Both the position numbers and the translations under genes were made by a program. A DNA stretch of 64,000 bases from Mnemiopsis leidyi (taxonomy: Eukaryota; Ctenophora; Tentaculata; Lobata; Bolinopsidae): positions 4,812 through 68,811 of the forward strand of contig JH153023.1 in the NCBI GenBank assembly GCA_000226015.1. The letters run 5' to 3'. The notes below the pieces were generated by a model. That model saw nothing but the letters and a program-made list of their open reading frames with translations, had not been told where the DNA came from and made no database searches. Below are positions 11,117 to 21,864 of this stretch, piece by piece. Each line of letters opens with the position of its first letter. Within the stretch, counting starts at the first letter, position 1.

Positions 11117-11192
11117 GTGCCCCTAGCGGGGCTCGAACCAGTGACCTTCAGATCGCCGGGCCAAGGTGTTAGCCAATGAGCCACGACGCCGG
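11117..11192 (-). mobile_element. tRNA-derived SINE head
   Basis: On the minus strand a polymerase III promoter pair is clear: box A-like TGGCTCATTGGC and box B GGTTCGAGCCC at tRNA spacing. The outer ends do not pair as an acceptor stem, so this is a tRNA-derived SINE head and not a working tRNA gene. The body presumably extends to lower coordinates. Confidence 0.6.
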
Positions 11193-11264
11193 TAAAGTTT
11201 AGACTAAGTAATGATTAAATTCTGGATATAATTCGAATTTAGCTCCTAGTCATAATCTGGCAAA

Positions 11265-11400
11265 TGAGCCAATTCCCTTGGCCGAAACTGGAAAAGTGAA
11301 GGCTGCTGAAGGATGATAACTTTATTCATTATCTCACACCCTGTTGTACCTCCACTGCATGTTTGGGGACATCCTAGAGATTGGGGAACCAAAATATATA
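11265..11400. repeat. Dispersed repeat, related to 18955-19060
   Basis: Shares blocks with 18955-19060, including aatgagccaattccc, ggctgctgaaggatg and ctgttgtac, in the same order and spacing but with many differences. An old interspersed repeat of unknown class. Confidence 0.55.
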
Positions 11401-11649
11401 ATATTCACTGTGTAGTACTCATCATTATACTGATCCAGAAGTAACACAAAAGACCACACCGGCAATGTGGCACCGTTGGAAGGACGTTGTACTCGCGGAT
11501 ATAATTGGGTCTTTAGCTGCAGTAGTCACAATAATCAATAAAACAATATTTCAATAAAACTTCAATTTAATGTCATTTAACATTCAATTGAAAAGGAAAC
11601 ATTACATCTAAAAATATCAAAGTATGGTATGGTGATGTCTCATCCAAAA

Positions 11650-12600
11650 GTATAATTTATGCTACCGGGACAAAAGAATGCACTCACTGACGTTTTTATG
11701 CACACCAAAACGGCTGCATTATCTAAAGCAAATCAACAGTTTGGACTACTTAGGTGTACTTGTCACTTCATAAACGATTTTAAAAGGAGAAGTGCACTCT
11801 ATCTTACACTTGTTAGAAGTCAGTTCGAGCATTGCTCCCCAGTATGGAGACCGTCCGGTAAAACTTAAATAAATTTGATATTTTCCAGAAAAAGTGCATA
11901 AAGTGGATCCTTTCAGAAGAAGAGCACTCATATCACTCATCCATTACTTATTTCAGGAAATGCCGACAAGTCAGCATCCTTCCTCTATGTAAGCGCTTTG
12001 AGTTCAATGACCTTGTTCTCTTCCATTAAGTTGTATATCAGAATATTCCTCTAAAGTTTCCCGACTATCTCAATTTTTTGATGGAAACAGTAGACTCAGA
12101 TCCACTCACTAAGATGACCTATGTATCATAAGCACTATTATTCCCCGTCCATCTGCTCCTTATCTTTTAAAAAAATCATTTTTCTACCAAACCCAGCGGC
12201 GTAACGATGCCCCGGCCACCCCGGCTACGCCGGGGGCGCCCTGATAACAGGGCGCCAAATCGTCATAAAAATATGGGACAAGATTAACTGCGCGACTAGC
12301 AAAATCACGTGTCTGGTTTAATAACTTCACTATTTATTTAGATTTTTCGGCCATATTTTCACAAATTGCTCCCAGTAAGCCCTTACACCAGGGGCGCCAC
12401 TTAGGGGCGCTTTTTCATCACCGAGGGGTGCCATATTGGCTAGACCTGCAACGTTACGCCACTGACCGAACCCACTCGCTATGGAATAGTCTCCCTTATG
12501 AAATCCGATCTACTCCTATTAACAGTTTATTTAGATCTAAAGTTAAAAACTTTCTCTGGGAATTGGTTATGAGCAACCCAGATGACTCAGTTACTTAGAT
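11650..12600 (+). mobile_element. LINE remnant (reverse-transcriptase C-terminal part)
   Basis: Translated pieces match the C-terminal region of Jockey/CR1/L2-type LINE polyproteins: ALYLTLVRSQFEHCSPVWRP near 11800 and, after an interruption, SLWNSLPYEIRSTPINSLFR followed by a KVKNFLWEL tail near 12480-12570. Several stops and frame changes lie between, and no 5' part is present. It is a dead fragment, split by an hAT-type insertion at 12194-12464. Confidence 0.75.
12194..12464. mobile_element. Non-autonomous hAT-type element inside the LINE remnant
   Basis: 271 bp with terminal inverted repeats CAGCGGCGTAACG (left) and CGTTACGCCACTG (right), one mismatch. It is flanked by an 8-bp target duplication, accaaacc/accgaacc, also with one mismatch. 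An 8-bp duplication and CAGTGGCG-type ends are typical of hAT transposons. There is no coding capacity, and the interior is GC-rich with repeated ggggcgcc words. Removing it restores the continuity of the LINE tail. Confidence 0.8.
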
Positions 12601-12699
12601 TATATAATTTGCTAGAAATAATATGGCAAGGTTTTTCTGAATAAGGTATCACATCGCGACTCACTTCATTTTCAATTGACAAAGAAAGGGTTTCTTGAA

Positions 12700-14360
12700 G
12701 TTGGGTAGGTACAATACGTAGAAAGTTTGCGAGGTATTTCTTGTAGGTTGATAACCTACTGTCGCGGCCATCGAAGAAATTCTAGACGCGCATCGCCCGT
12801 TGAGGTATTTCTAAATCTTTATTTATTTGTTTATAACCTACATTTTTATCCGTAACATTAAAGCTGATAGCTTGAATATCTCTGTCTAAGGTACCATAAT
12901 CTGTAGACCCAGCTTGCTGGGCAAATCTACGTTTTGGTTTTCCTATAATTGGTTCAGGTTTTGCCTATTTGTTTGAGCATCTTAATTATCTTTTGGTGGT
13001 CTTGTTTCCGATTTATTTTCTCTTGTGTCTATGTAATTTATATCCTGTACTAATTGTGAAGTTTCCAATAAAAAGGTGTCCGTGAGACAGGATCATTACT
13101 GTCTTTGGTCTTATATTCTCGGAAAGAATCTTTTTAAGGCTAGATTTTTCAAATCAAGGTTTCTTGCGATTCACCTAACCAAAAAGGCTCTAGCTCTGGT
13201 TAAAGCAACTCTTGCGATAATACTAAACTAGTGCAACGTGTTTTAAAACTTTTCCTTCAACTAGACCCCTTTTGCGCGAGCGCAGCCGTGTGCGCCATCA
13301 ATGCGAAGCGGCCTTATCCCGAGCAACGCACGGGGTAAGCACCGGCCTGGTTCATGGTTAGGTGAACCTTAACTTAATGGACTAAATAAAGTCCCGCTAA
13401 GACCAAAGACTTGCCTGGGGACCTCAGTAGAGAGAAAGAGCCGCGCAGCGTCCGGTAAACTAAAAGTCGCTTTGTCGCGGTGATACCCCATACCCGACTC
13501 ACGCAGTTAAAGCTGGACGAGATCATTTCGTTAGAACGGTAGACGATGTCGAGGTGTAACCCGACCCGCGCGCGGCTCGCAGTTTGCTGCTGTCCTTTTG
13601 TTAGAAGGTTAGACGGATATCATATCGTGATATCGTCAAGGTAGACAGATTTAATTTCGTCAAGACTTGCAGCTTAATAATATTTGTTGTCTGACTTTGT
13701 CCGACCCTCATTCGAAGCAAATAGAGAAGAATAAAATTACGAAAGGGTGCGCGCTGCTGTACAATGATATTTGTGGTGCCAAATCATAGCCAACAGTCAA
13801 AATCGAACTTTTATGGTACATTTGTATTTTGTCAGTGCAGTCGTACAGCAGCGCGCACTCCCGTTATTTTATTTTTATTCGCTTTTGTCGAGGTTTTACC
13901 AAAATCACGCGGCGCGTGGCACGCAGCTCAATGGGCAATGCGCGTCTAGAATTTTTATAGAAATTTCTTAGAAATTTGTCGCCAGGCCAAAAATGCGTGA
14001 CAGCGCGTGATGGCCGCGACAGCAGCAAGTAGGTTATCAACCTACAACTCGCAGCTTTCCTCAATAAACTTTTCCCGCGACCTTCATTGGAAGCGAGTAA
14101 AATGACGGGAGGGTGCGTGCTGCTGTACAAAACTTTGCCTGACCTGCTGCACCGCAAAGCGGTTGACGAGATTATATCCGTCTACCGAGATTATATCCGT
14201 CTGCGTGAGTCGGGTATCACCACGACAACGAAGCGGCAGCCCCCACGCGTGCGACGCGGCAGCAACGTTGCTCTAACCAGAGCCCTTTTGCGCACGCGAC
14301 CAGCAGCCGTGCGCGTAGCGTGCATTAGCACCTGGTTAGGTGAAGCAGCAACGCAATGCA
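12700..14360. repeat. GC-rich mosaic of inverted and direct repeats
   Basis: This block is richer in GC than its surroundings and is built from the same pieces in both orientations. The segment 12742-12805 (gtaggttgataacctact...gtcgcggccat...ttctagacgcgcat) recurs inverted at 13923-14046. The segment around 13474-13546 recurs inverted at 14150-14240. The cttttgcgc...gcagccgtg...ctggtt..aggtgaa block at 13268-13375 recurs directly at 14285-14342, and a remnant lies near 17640-17685. No open frame is credible. It looks like nested copies of one or two transposon families. Confidence 0.65.
13720..13900. mobile_element. Foldback hairpin element within the mosaic
   Basis: The left arm (about 13715-13763, ending gtgcgcgctgctgtac) and the right arm (13843-13890, starting gtacagcagcgcgcac) are inverted copies about 45 bp long around an 80-bp spacer. 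A third, direct copy of the arm (gggtgcgtgctgctgtac) lies at 14109-14127. No coding capacity. Confidence 0.55.
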
Positions 14361-14936
14361 ATTAAATTTTCAAGTATGCTTTAACTTATTCACATCTGCA
14401 TCTTAGCTTCAATCAAGTTTGATTTACCTTCTAATTTTACTAATTTGATTATTGTAGATGAAATCATTAAATGAGGTAACCAATTTGTGTTATGAAGGAT
14501 GACTTAGTACAATTGAAATAATTAAAACTTGGAGCTGAACAGCTACAAGGCCAGGTATCGTCGATGCGTCAAAAACTATTTAATTACAAATTCAATGATA
14601 ACTTTAAAATGCTAAAATTCTAAATTCCAGAAAAGTTGGTATAAACTTCATGGTAAACTAGAGGCTGTTGCTGCAACTGTTCCAGCTGCTTCAGTGTACC
14701 TGGACAACAGACCTGTCAAGTTGCCTTGGAGTACTACTGCACTCAAAAGAATGAGAAAAAACAAGGATAGAGCATGGGCTGAGTTTGATATTGATCCTAC
14801 TGATATTGATCCTACTGAGAGAAACACAGAAATTTTAGAGAAACACAGAAATTTTTTATTTATCGCCACAATCAATTTATAAAATATATTCTAACTCTGT
14901 TACGTCACATAAAGTTCAAATTCGATTCAAATTATG

Positions 14937-14995
14937 GATAATAGTAATTAAGAAAATAATAGTAATTAAGAAAATAATAGTAATTAAGAAAAAAC
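14937..14995. repeat. Tandem repeat, about 19-bp unit, three copies
   Basis: Three copies of an AT-only-plus-G unit (taattaagaaaataatag) directly before the inserted LINE fragment at 15000. Confidence 0.7.
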
Positions 14996-14999
14996 AGGA

Positions 15000-15300
15000 C
15001 ACAAAAGTAGTTCCTCTCCGCTGTCAACATCTTGGCCAGGAATTCTACTCCAGAGAATCAACCAAACCCCTCTTCAGAGCAAATGATCTAATGACTGTCC
15101 ACAATCTTTACAGATTTCGTTGCATAATGGAAACAGCTAAAATCACTCGAAACCACGTCCCAATATCTATGTACGGCTTATTTAAAAGATCAGATCGTAA
15201 AACTGATTTGTTTATCACACCAGTACCTTCCATTAACTTTACATACAAAGGCCCTTATCTCTGGAACAAGTTNNNNNNNNNNNATTCTTTATAGACAAAC
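15000..15300 (+). mobile_element. Second LINE fragment inserted in the larger LINE
   Basis: A continuous frame from about 15009 to the assembly gap reads QEFYSRESTKPLFRANDLMT and, further on, DLFITPVPSINFTYKGPYLW. This is the tail domain of a LINE polyprotein, from a family different from the host LINE around it. It is cut by 11 N at 15273-15283. The linker of the larger LINE is interrupted at about 14830 and resumes at about 15515, which places this piece as an insertion or rearrangement within it. Confidence 0.6.
15273..15283. other. Assembly gap (11 N)
   Basis: Run of eleven undetermined bases within the inserted LINE fragment; the nominal size may not be the real one. Confidence 1.
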
Positions 15301-17605
15301 CACAGACTCTACTGCAGACCCCAACTTTTTTCCCAAAACAACCAATGGCCCCAGTTCTGCTAGACAATAATAATTGCATGATGCATTACCTTAAAAGTTA
15401 ATACTCAAAACTGTGATCATGGTTGATATATTTATAATATGACATTGTTTGATTGCACTGCTAATAAAATTAATTTTTGTCTTATTAATTATTGTCTTAT
15501 TAAAAATTTTAGTATTGCTATTAGTAAACAACAAACTTTTGAAGAAGAAGAGTTTAAAGCTAAAATAAAATATGAGAAAAAGATTACTTCCAACTTAAAG
15601 CAGAATTGTAAAGCTTTTTATGCTTATCTACGCAATAAAAGACAGGTTAAATCAAGCAATGTTTCATTGGATAGAGGAGATGGAACACGTACAGATACCA
15701 CAGCTGAATCAGCTGAGGTTCTTGCAACTGCTTTTAGCTCTGTGTTTGTGCATGAACCACCTGGTCCTTTACCTAAAAATGAGAGTTTAGAAGTAAATTA
15801 ATGTGTTATTGATGATATGGTGATAAGAAGTTCTGATGTTAAGAAGCAACTTTTAAAACTTAATATTTTCAAGAGCTCAGGTCCAGATGGAGTTCACCCA
15901 AAGTTGTTGAAGTCCTTAGCAAATGATGATAGATTTGTTGAAGCAGTAACTCAACTATATGTAAAGTGTTCAGAAACAGGGATCCTTCCTGAAATATGGA
16001 AGTCTGCATCTGTTGTTGCACTGTTTAAAAAGGGTTCTAAGTCTGATCCCCTAAATTATAGACCTGTGTCCCTAACTTGTATTTTATGCAAGGTTTATGA
16101 AAAGCTAGTGAGGGAACATTTGTTAGATTGAACATTTGTCTTTTAGAAACTTTTGATAACATCTTAGATCTTTTAGATGAAGGTGTCCCTGTAGACCTTC
16201 TGTACTTTGATTTTAGTAAGGCTTTTGACACAGTTCCCCACTTTAGACTTTTATCTAAATTGGAGGGATTTGGCATCAAGGGAAAAGTTTTAGAGATTAT
16301 AAAAGATTTTTTGACTGAAAGAACCATGAGGGTTTGTGTAGAAAGGCAATGGTCCGAGGTGAAACACGTTTTATCTGGTGTTCCTCAAGGATCAGTTTTA
16401 GGTCCCTTGCTTTTCATTTTGTATGTAAATGATTTACCCGAAATTGTGAAGAATAAAATTAAATTATTTGCAGATGATCTTAAGCTAATTTGCAATGCAA
16501 ATGATCATAGAAGTATAGGTGATGATATTTTAGAATTAGAAATCTGGGAAAGTATTTGGCATCTTAAGTTTAATCCTTCTAAATGTAAAGTAGTCCATGT
16601 AAATTTTAACAATAACCCTAATTTAAAATATTTGTTAAATGGAGTTGAACTTGGAGCATCTGCACAAGAAAAAGATTTGGGGGTTATTACCCATAGCTCC
16701 CTGCTTTGGAATGAACAGATAAAGACATCTGTATCAAAAACAAATCAGATGATCTGCTGGGTACGGTTGTTAGGAATCTGATTGATAGAAATATGAATGT
16801 TATGTTAGCCATTTACAAAGCTCTAATAAGACCCCATCTTGAGTATTGTGTCCAATTGTGGAATCCAGTAGCGACCCATGGGAATTGGGCGACTGTTTTG
16901 GAGCTGGAGAGCGTCCAGAGGCGGTTTACCCGTCTAATTGATGAGGTGGGTACTCTTCCCTATAGTCGACGACTGGAAATCCTCAATTTGACAACGCTGG
17001 CTGAGCGTGAATACGTGGGGACCTTATCGAAGCTTTCAAAGCAACTAGTGGCTTGACTGAGTATGGGCAAGGTTTGTTCAGAATGAGCAGATCTGGTCTA
17101 AATCTTGTGTCATCCAATAGATGTTGTAAGAGTGCTACTAAAGTAAGGAATGTTCAGAGTTCTTTTCTCCCGGAGCCAGTTATTCCATTCTGGAACAAGC
17201 TTCCTTCAGAAGTTAAGAATTCAACATCTGTATTGAACTTTAAAATTGGGTTGGAGAGTTTTAAGAAAGAGAGGATCTTTAAAAATGAAGTTAATGTTCT
17301 TCATTATTGGAATGTGTCAAGTGAAGTTGTAGGAAGAATTGAAGGGCCAAATTATGTTATAAACAAAGAGAAACATAATGAATACCTTTTGTCCCATCCC
17401 TTTGTTGCAAAAAATCGCTTTATCAACCTTAGTTCTACTGGAAAGTATAGCTAGCATTTCTATTTTTTTTAGTTATTTATTAAATGTGGATGGGAAGTTT
17501 TAGGTTTTCCTATTTTTTCCATTGAGTGCTTTGAAATTTTTAATAGATATGATATGTGATGATGTTATGTCATAATTATTACTTACTTACTTACTTACTT
17601 ACTGA

Positions 17606-19360
17606 CAAGACCAGGCTGCCAGTTTAGATTTGCTCTATCCAAAGCCCTTTCACGCGCGGCGTAAGCACCTGATTAGGTGAAGTATGATAAAGGAGCAAAT
17701 CTCGTGACCTTAAATTTCTGGATCTAGTTATAAAGCTGCCAGGTCGGCAGGCAAATAAGATGCGTAAAAACTCACTTTTCCCACATTCGATTTTTCCTAT
17801 TATCCTCAACTGGCATAAGTGATAAGGTTATCCCACAAGTGTTAGACCACTGATTGTTTAAGAAGTGAAGCTGAAGAGGGTGTTCTCTTTTTAGTTTCTA
17901 GGATTAGTTAGTTCCAGGCATTCAATATTCATAGTACAGAAGTAAAACCTTTTGGTAAATAGATTCAGTGAGGATGATTCAAATTCTGTTCCAATCTATC
18001 AAAAATTTGAGTCATGTCATCCTACAATTAAAATCATTAAAACAACAAGTAACACAACTACCTATCTTAGTTAGGCTTTTAGAAAAAGACAAATTTTATT
18101 TACAGCATTCAATAATTTAATAATGCATATCTCATTTACCCCACTTGGTAGAATATTGAAAAATGAAAGGTAGCACGAATTGGCCCAGCATAGTGGGTGT
18201 AGTTGAGTGACGTGCACGCACCTGTCCACCAAATGCCAAAGCATGCGTATGGGGCCGGTTCACACACACGTGAGGCACACGCTATACACACACTATACTC
18301 ATTGTAAAAGAGTAAAAATCTATAGAGTCATATTAATAATTTTAGAATATTTACCGGAATATTTCCAATGTTATGCTTGGGCATTACAAGTTATTTTGCA
18401 TATTTAAAATTAAAATATTACAAGTTACATAAAAGGAGATTATGGAACATTGCAATTGCCGTCATGATTAGATATAAAATATGCGTGACTTAGTCTTAGC
18501 TTTATAGATATTAAATAACTAAGGTCTAAGTGAGTTTCAGCAATCCAGCACCGCGGAAAATAAACTCATAACAGCCCATCAAGGGACACTTGCAGAGGCA
18601 GAAGCTCGAGTAAGATTCCGCCTCGGTGTGTGCCAAGACCAAACGAATAAACTAAGTTTAAAGCGCTTCTTGCATCTCTAATATATATGATACAGGGCCT
18701 AGCATATAGTTTGCGTTGATAGAAAGATCATAATCAGTTCCTGGTCTCGACCTCCATGGGCAGGCATCTGCCCCCAAGCACAATGGTATGACCCAGGTGC
18801 CCTCAGTGCAAGAATATATGAGCATCATTTGCCCCAAACCGCCAGTAAAAAATCCAGTTCATTCATTATTATTAATCTGTTGCGTTAACTAAAGTCTTGT
18901 AAAATTTAATTTCTAAAACTAAAATAAATTAACTCTAAGTCAAATTCCAGTGAATGAGCCGATTCCCCGACCCCAGAGGTCCAAGCAGAAAAATGGAGGC
19001 TGCTGAAGGATGGGAACATTGTTTGTTTCGCCAATCCTGTTGTACTCAAATAGCATGCTCAGGGAAAACAGAGGGATCCAGGAACCGAACCAAACACCAA
19101 AATTGGACAATAATTGTCTATCCGATAGAGATTTTCAACGATAAATTGCATTTTACAATACTCAGGTAGTTAACGAATGGCTGGTGCATGGTGACACATC
19201 TCTGTAAACCATGCTATACAATGATAAGTGTTACACCAAATAATGAAATAAAATTTTGGATAAATTTTTTGTGCCAGTGTGAAAACCTGTCTAGACAACA
19301 GGTTCCCTACTAGTCTATATGTAATGATTGTTGGTAACAAAATCAATTCATATTTTAGAT
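17606..19360. other. Gene-poor interval with repeat traces
   Basis: Near 17640-17685 lies a remnant of the GC-rich mosaic family (gcgtaagcacctgattaggtg). A CA-rich block at 18185-18295 resembles 9545-9665. The block 18955-19060 is related to 11265-11400. The sequence tattttag just before 19359 could be the acceptor of a 5' UTR exon of the nuclease gene. I see no other gene. Confidence 0.45.
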
Positions 19361-20263
19361 ATGCGGAGGTATATTGACATTGGTGCAAACCTAACAGATG
19401 CTGTTTTTAAGGGGATCTACAGAGGCAAGAAAGTGCATGACAATGATTTCCATCATGTACTTAACCGAGCTTTTGAAGTTGGAATGGATAAAATTATTGT
19501 TACTGCCGGCTGTAAAGATGATATAACTGAAGCATTAGAAATCATCAAAAACAATGACAAGCTTTATTGTACTGTCGGTGTGCATCCAACTAAATGCAAT
19601 GAGTTTGACTCCTATGACAATCCCATGGATTATTTAAGTATACTTAAGGCTTTTATTGATGAAAACAAAGGCCAGGTTGTTGCCCTTGGAGAGTTGGGAC
19701 TTGATTATGACCGCACTCAATTCTGTTCCATTGAAACCCAAAAGAAGTATTTTTCGATGCAACTAGAATTGGCAACTGAAACTAATCTTCCCCTTTTCCT
19801 ACACTCCAGGAACTGTGCAAGTGACTTTATTGATATCATCAGCAAAAAGCGGGATGACTTGCATGGTGGTGTTGTGCATTCATTTACAGGCACTGCTGAG
19901 GAAGCAAAACTTTACACTGACTTAGGCTTCTTTATTGGAATTAATGGATGCTCTCTTAAAACTAAAGAAAATCTAGAAGCAATGGCCTCTATACCTACTG
20001 AAAAGCTTATGATTGAAACAGATGCGCCATGGTGTGGAATTAAAAACACCCATGCAGGTTCTAAGTTTGTGAAGACAAAATGGGATGTGAAAAAGAAAGA
20101 AAAATGGGTGGAGGGTTCAACAGTTAAAGACAGATGTGAACCTTGTCATATAGTTCAGGTTTTGGAGGTGATAGCAGAATATCGCCAAGAGGATCCTGAT
20201 GAACTTTGCCAACAAATTTATGACAATACACAACAATTATTTTTTCCTCACTGTGAAAGATAG
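19361..20263 (+). CDS. TATDN1: TatD-family deoxyribonuclease (TATDN1-like), single exon
   Basis: 300-residue metal-dependent hydrolase of the TatD family; animal members act as 3'-5' exonucleases/endonucleases linked to apoptotic DNA breakdown and DNA repair. The start at MRRYIDIGANLTD aligns with the N-terminus of animal TATDN1 (FIDIGINLTD). Metal and active-site signatures are intact: VALGELGLDYDR (Glu), LPLFLHSRN (His), GGVVHSFTG (His) and LMIETDAPWCGIK (Asp). The tail EPCHIVQVLEVIAEYR is also typical. The length equals the family norm. A consensus acceptor (ttttag) immediately precedes the ATG, so a non-coding upstream exon is possible. It is followed after about 300 bases by an unrecognised gene on the same strand. 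Confidence 0.95.
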   Translation: MRRYIDIGANLTDAVFKGIYRGKKVHDNDFHHVLNRAFEVGMDKIIVTAGCKDDITEALEIIKNNDKLYCTVGVHPTKCNEFDSYDNPMDYLSILKAFIDENKGQVVALGELGLDYDRTQFCSIETQKKYFSMQLELATETNLPLFLHSRNCASDFIDIISKKRDDLHGGVVHSFTGTAEEAKLYTDLGFFIGINGCSLKTKENLEAMASIPTEKLMIETDAPWCGIKNTHAGSKFVKTKWDVKKKEKWVEGSTVKDRCEPCHIVQVLEVIAEYRQEDPDELCQQIYDNTQQLFFPHCER

Positions 20264-20571
20264 CATACAATCAGTCAATTATGACAAGATATTCATTTGT
20301 GTTTTAAATGTTAATTTGGCAGTCACTTTGTCATTACTACCCAAGTTATCACGTGTTTTAGATGAAAAAGGGCAAAGCCAATTATATGATAATATAACAT
20401 AGCTATTGAGGACAGTCCCCATATTAATTAGAGTTGACTTTTGTAATTTATTTGGTGCTTAAGATAGAATTAATAAGCCTCTATTTGTTAAAGAGTTCAT
20501 TCCGAAATAGCGACATTTTCTGTACAATTTCATCTGCTGTTTACTGTTAAAAACTGCATTTTGGTAGGATT
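20264..20571. other. Short intergenic interval
   Basis: AT-rich 308-bp spacer between two same-strand genes. No feature is recognised beyond the expected UTRs. Confidence 0.4.
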
Positions 20572-21442
20572 ATGCGATTGACAAGAGTACTATTTAAAAA
20601 GACCTACAAAGGAGCTCGAAAAGGACAGCTGCGAACACCAAAAGATTATCAAAATCCTGAGAAAATCCAGGGAGTTCTTACCCACACGAGAGGAGTAGAG
20701 TTAGTTCCTAAAGTTCCAAAAGTGACATTTGGAGGTGGTCTAGAAAACATCTATCAAGGGTATGGCCCTTGAACTATTTATTGAAAGATTATTAAGCTAA
20801 TACGATAAGGCTAATACGATAAAAACTGCTGAAATGTTGTGTAATGAAATCCATATAAGGTTTGGACTTTGTATAGTAATGGGGTATCTTGATAACATTT
20901 TCAGAGCTGTAAGACGTGTGATTCAACTAAAAACACCATGGGATGTTCAGAAAGATCTTGAGTTGGAGCAGGTCAAAAGTGTCAATTTACAAACTTTAAG
21001 AAATACACCATCCTATCTTAATAAAGTGAGTTGTTGTTTTACAATATTGATAATCCAAATCATGACCAAAGTACCATACTGTAAATTGGAATTCATCAAC
21101 ATACTTTTATGATTGCTACATTATGCAGCATTTATGATTTTTGAATAATCCCTTCAGGAAGAAGAGAGAATATATCTGTCTTTACTGAAATCAAAAACTG
21201 TGGCTAAAGAGGCAACTGAGAAAAAAGTATCACCATTAGTAGCCAAACTCCAAGCATTAGAAGGAAGGAATATGGAGAAAACAGTCTGGTTAATGAGAAG
21301 AAAAGATGCACCCCGTGAAAGTGATCTACAGAGGAAATTCCAGCCCAGAGAAATAAGAGCTGACATGACAAATATCGATGAAGGGCTACAAGAAAATAGG
21401 GGCGCATATCGACCAGGAGATCCACAAAAACCATTAATCTGA
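20572..21442 (+). CDS. Unrecognised basic protein of 197 residues (three exons)
   Basis: Exons 20572-20759, 20905-21025 and 21158-21442 with GT-AG borders and agreeing phases. The product starts MRLTRVLFKKTYKGARKGQL, basic and free of acidic residues over the first 20 or so, which could act as a mitochondrial targeting sequence. It continues through PKVTFGGGLENIYQGAVRRV, a helical middle ELEQVKSVNLQTLRNTPSYL, and a charged C-terminal helix region with KEATEKKVSPLVAKLQALEG and MRRKDAPRESDLQRKF, ending in a Pro/Gly-rich tail. There is no membrane segment. Size, charge and likely targeting would suit a mitochondrial ribosomal or assembly protein, but I recognise no family and that is only a guess. 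The coding status is well supported by three exons in phase. Confidence 0.75.
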
Positions 21443-21864
21443 TCATGTGTTGTATCTGAAACTATAAATTTGAGCACCTTGATTAATCCAGGATCTATGT
21501 TTGTGTTAACTGCTGAGTGCTGTTACAGCAGACACATTCTATGTTTCATCAATTAAACTGGATTTAGCAGTCCCAAACTGCAAAGTTCCCAGAGCTGCAT
21601 ACCATGAGTGATATCGGATCTATTTAAGTTGGGAAGGACAGCAAAGATGTTTAACATTTGATATTCAGTTTTGTTAACTTCACTGTTTGTTTTTATCAAT
21701 TGAGTACAGATACTTTTATCTCATTTTCGAAAAATCCCTCACTCAATGCAAATGATATGCACTTCCCAGAAATACCTTGTTCTTTTAGCCTTATCTAATC
21801 GATATGTATGCAAGAGTCGTGATTAGTTAAATATTAAAAAATTCTCTGTTAAATTAGAGGCGGC
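21443..21864. other. Intergenic interval before the DHHC gene
   Basis: AT-rich, no supported feature beyond the presumed UTRs of the two same-strand neighbours. Confidence 0.35.

Larger units (their letters stand above)
14560..17605 (+). mobile_element. LINE retrotransposon, 5'-truncated and decayed
   Basis: Non-LTR retrotransposon of the Jockey/CR1/L2 group. Order of parts: linker piece near 14640-14820 (PVKLPWSTTALKRMRKNKDR); a foreign insert to about 15515; linker continuation 15517-15800 (KAFYAYLRNKRQVKSS); RT fingers 15817-16130 (SSGPDGVHPKLLK, PLNYRPVSLT); palm 16128-16781 (FDFSKAFDTVP, SGVPQGSVLGPLLFILYVND, and LFADDLKL with the catalytic FADD); thumb and C-terminal domain 16793-17454 (IPFWNKLPSEVKNSTSVLNF). 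Several changes of frame and at least one short deletion, between REHLLD and LLETFDN, show it is inactive. The 3' end is a (ACTT)n tail at 17577-17603, as in many LINEs. No endonuclease domain remains. Confidence 0.9.

Noticed and set aside
11117-11192. A functional tRNA gene
   Set aside because: Box A and box B are good, but the acceptor ends do not pair and no regular anticodon stem-loop forms.
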